Below, piece after piece: positions 27,258-27,450 of a stretch of 27,450 bases of DNA. The first letter of the stretch is position 1, and the number at the start of each line of letters is the position of its first letter. The stretch spans positions 1 through 27,450 of the forward strand of contig CANRFI010000010.1 in the NCBI GenBank assembly GCA_947629855.1, read 5' to 3'. Origin of the DNA: an uncultured Clostridia bacterium. GTDB lineage: Bacteria; Bacillota_A; Clostridia; TANB77; CAG-508. Made by a program: the position numbers and the translations under genes. Under the pieces are notes generated by a model, which made no database searches, had not been told where the DNA came from, and saw only the letters and a list, made by a program, of their open reading frames with translations.

Positions 27258-27450
27258 ATGAAAATAGAAAATATTAATTTGGATAATATTAAAGTAGTAA
27301 TTTTTGATTTCGATGATACATTAGCTATTCATAAGGATAAAGATTTTTCAAAACATCGTAGAGAAAGCGAAGATAAATATCTTGGATATTACTTAAATGC
27401 ATATCAATATCCAGATACATTCTATGAAGATATTGAACCATGTATAAAAT
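27258..27450 (+). CDS. HAD-superfamily hydrolase (N-terminal part)
   Basis: First ~64 residues of a gene that runs off the window. VVIFDFDDTLAI (about residues 13-24) is HAD motif I (DxDxT) with the nucleophile Asp; the following residues would form the cap. AAGGAG lies eight bases before ATG 27258. The substrate cannot be predicted from this fragment. Confidence 0.8.
   Translation, partial: MKIENINLDNIKVVIFDFDDTLAIHKDKDFSKHRRESEDKYLGYYLNAYQYPDTFYEDIEPCIK

Overview
The window is very AT-rich (roughly 28-30% GC by eye). Its gene content and order are those of a low-GC Firmicute, most likely a Clostridia-type gut anaerobe. It carries whiA-hemW-recN, a pheS-pheT operon under a T-box, the ylxM-ffh-rpsP-khpA-rimM-trmD-rplS operon, dapA-dapB, lysS with a site-2 protease, tsaD, recG, an LPXTG surface protein and a prepilin-like protein. 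Genus and species cannot be read from it.

Layout. 1-3885: end of an upstream gene, whiA, hemW and recN. 3942-5216: eno. 5258-6628 (minus): LPXTG-anchored von Willebrand A protein. 6707-10882: promoter, T-box leader, pheS, a small unknown gene and pheT. 10900-15223: the signal-recognition-particle/ribosome-maturation operon. 15235-16891 (minus): dapB and dapA. 17112-17633: YgjP-like protein with an altered active-site motif. 17778-17852: tRNA-Gln. 17886-19364: prepilin/LamG protein. 19509-25599: lysS, M50 protease, tsaD, metallophosphoesterase and recG. 25763-26215: stand-alone Spo0A C-terminal-like protein. 26293-26481: small membrane protein. 26554-26822: two tRNA-derived tandem repeats, then tRNA-Leu(UAG). 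26823-27257: gene-free region rich in hairpins. 27258-end: start of a HAD-family gene.

The outstanding observation is that seven conserved, mostly essential genes (eno, pheS, pheT, ffh, trmD, tsaD, dapA) are each interrupted by one to four +1 frameshifts, fifteen in all, and every one has the same form. A zero-frame CGG codon stands where the protein needs glycine, and skipping its C lets GGN be read as that glycine. After removing one C per site each gene gives a full-length, family-typical protein. In the intact conserved genes I found no in-frame CGG, although the trinucleotide is common in the other two registers. The simplest reading is that CGG has no efficient cognate tRNA here and works as a high-efficiency programmed +1 frameshift signal (CGGN decoded as Gly). 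The one in-frame CGG outside this pattern is codon 11 of the Spo0A-like gene, where the same rule would give an immediate stop.

Functional links: trmD (one site) and tsaD (four sites) both make tRNA position-37 modifications that protect the reading frame, and the tRNA-Leu(UAG) in the window has the G36-G37 sequence that TrmD recognises. This raises the possibility, untested, that decoding at these sites feeds back on the enzymes that control frame.
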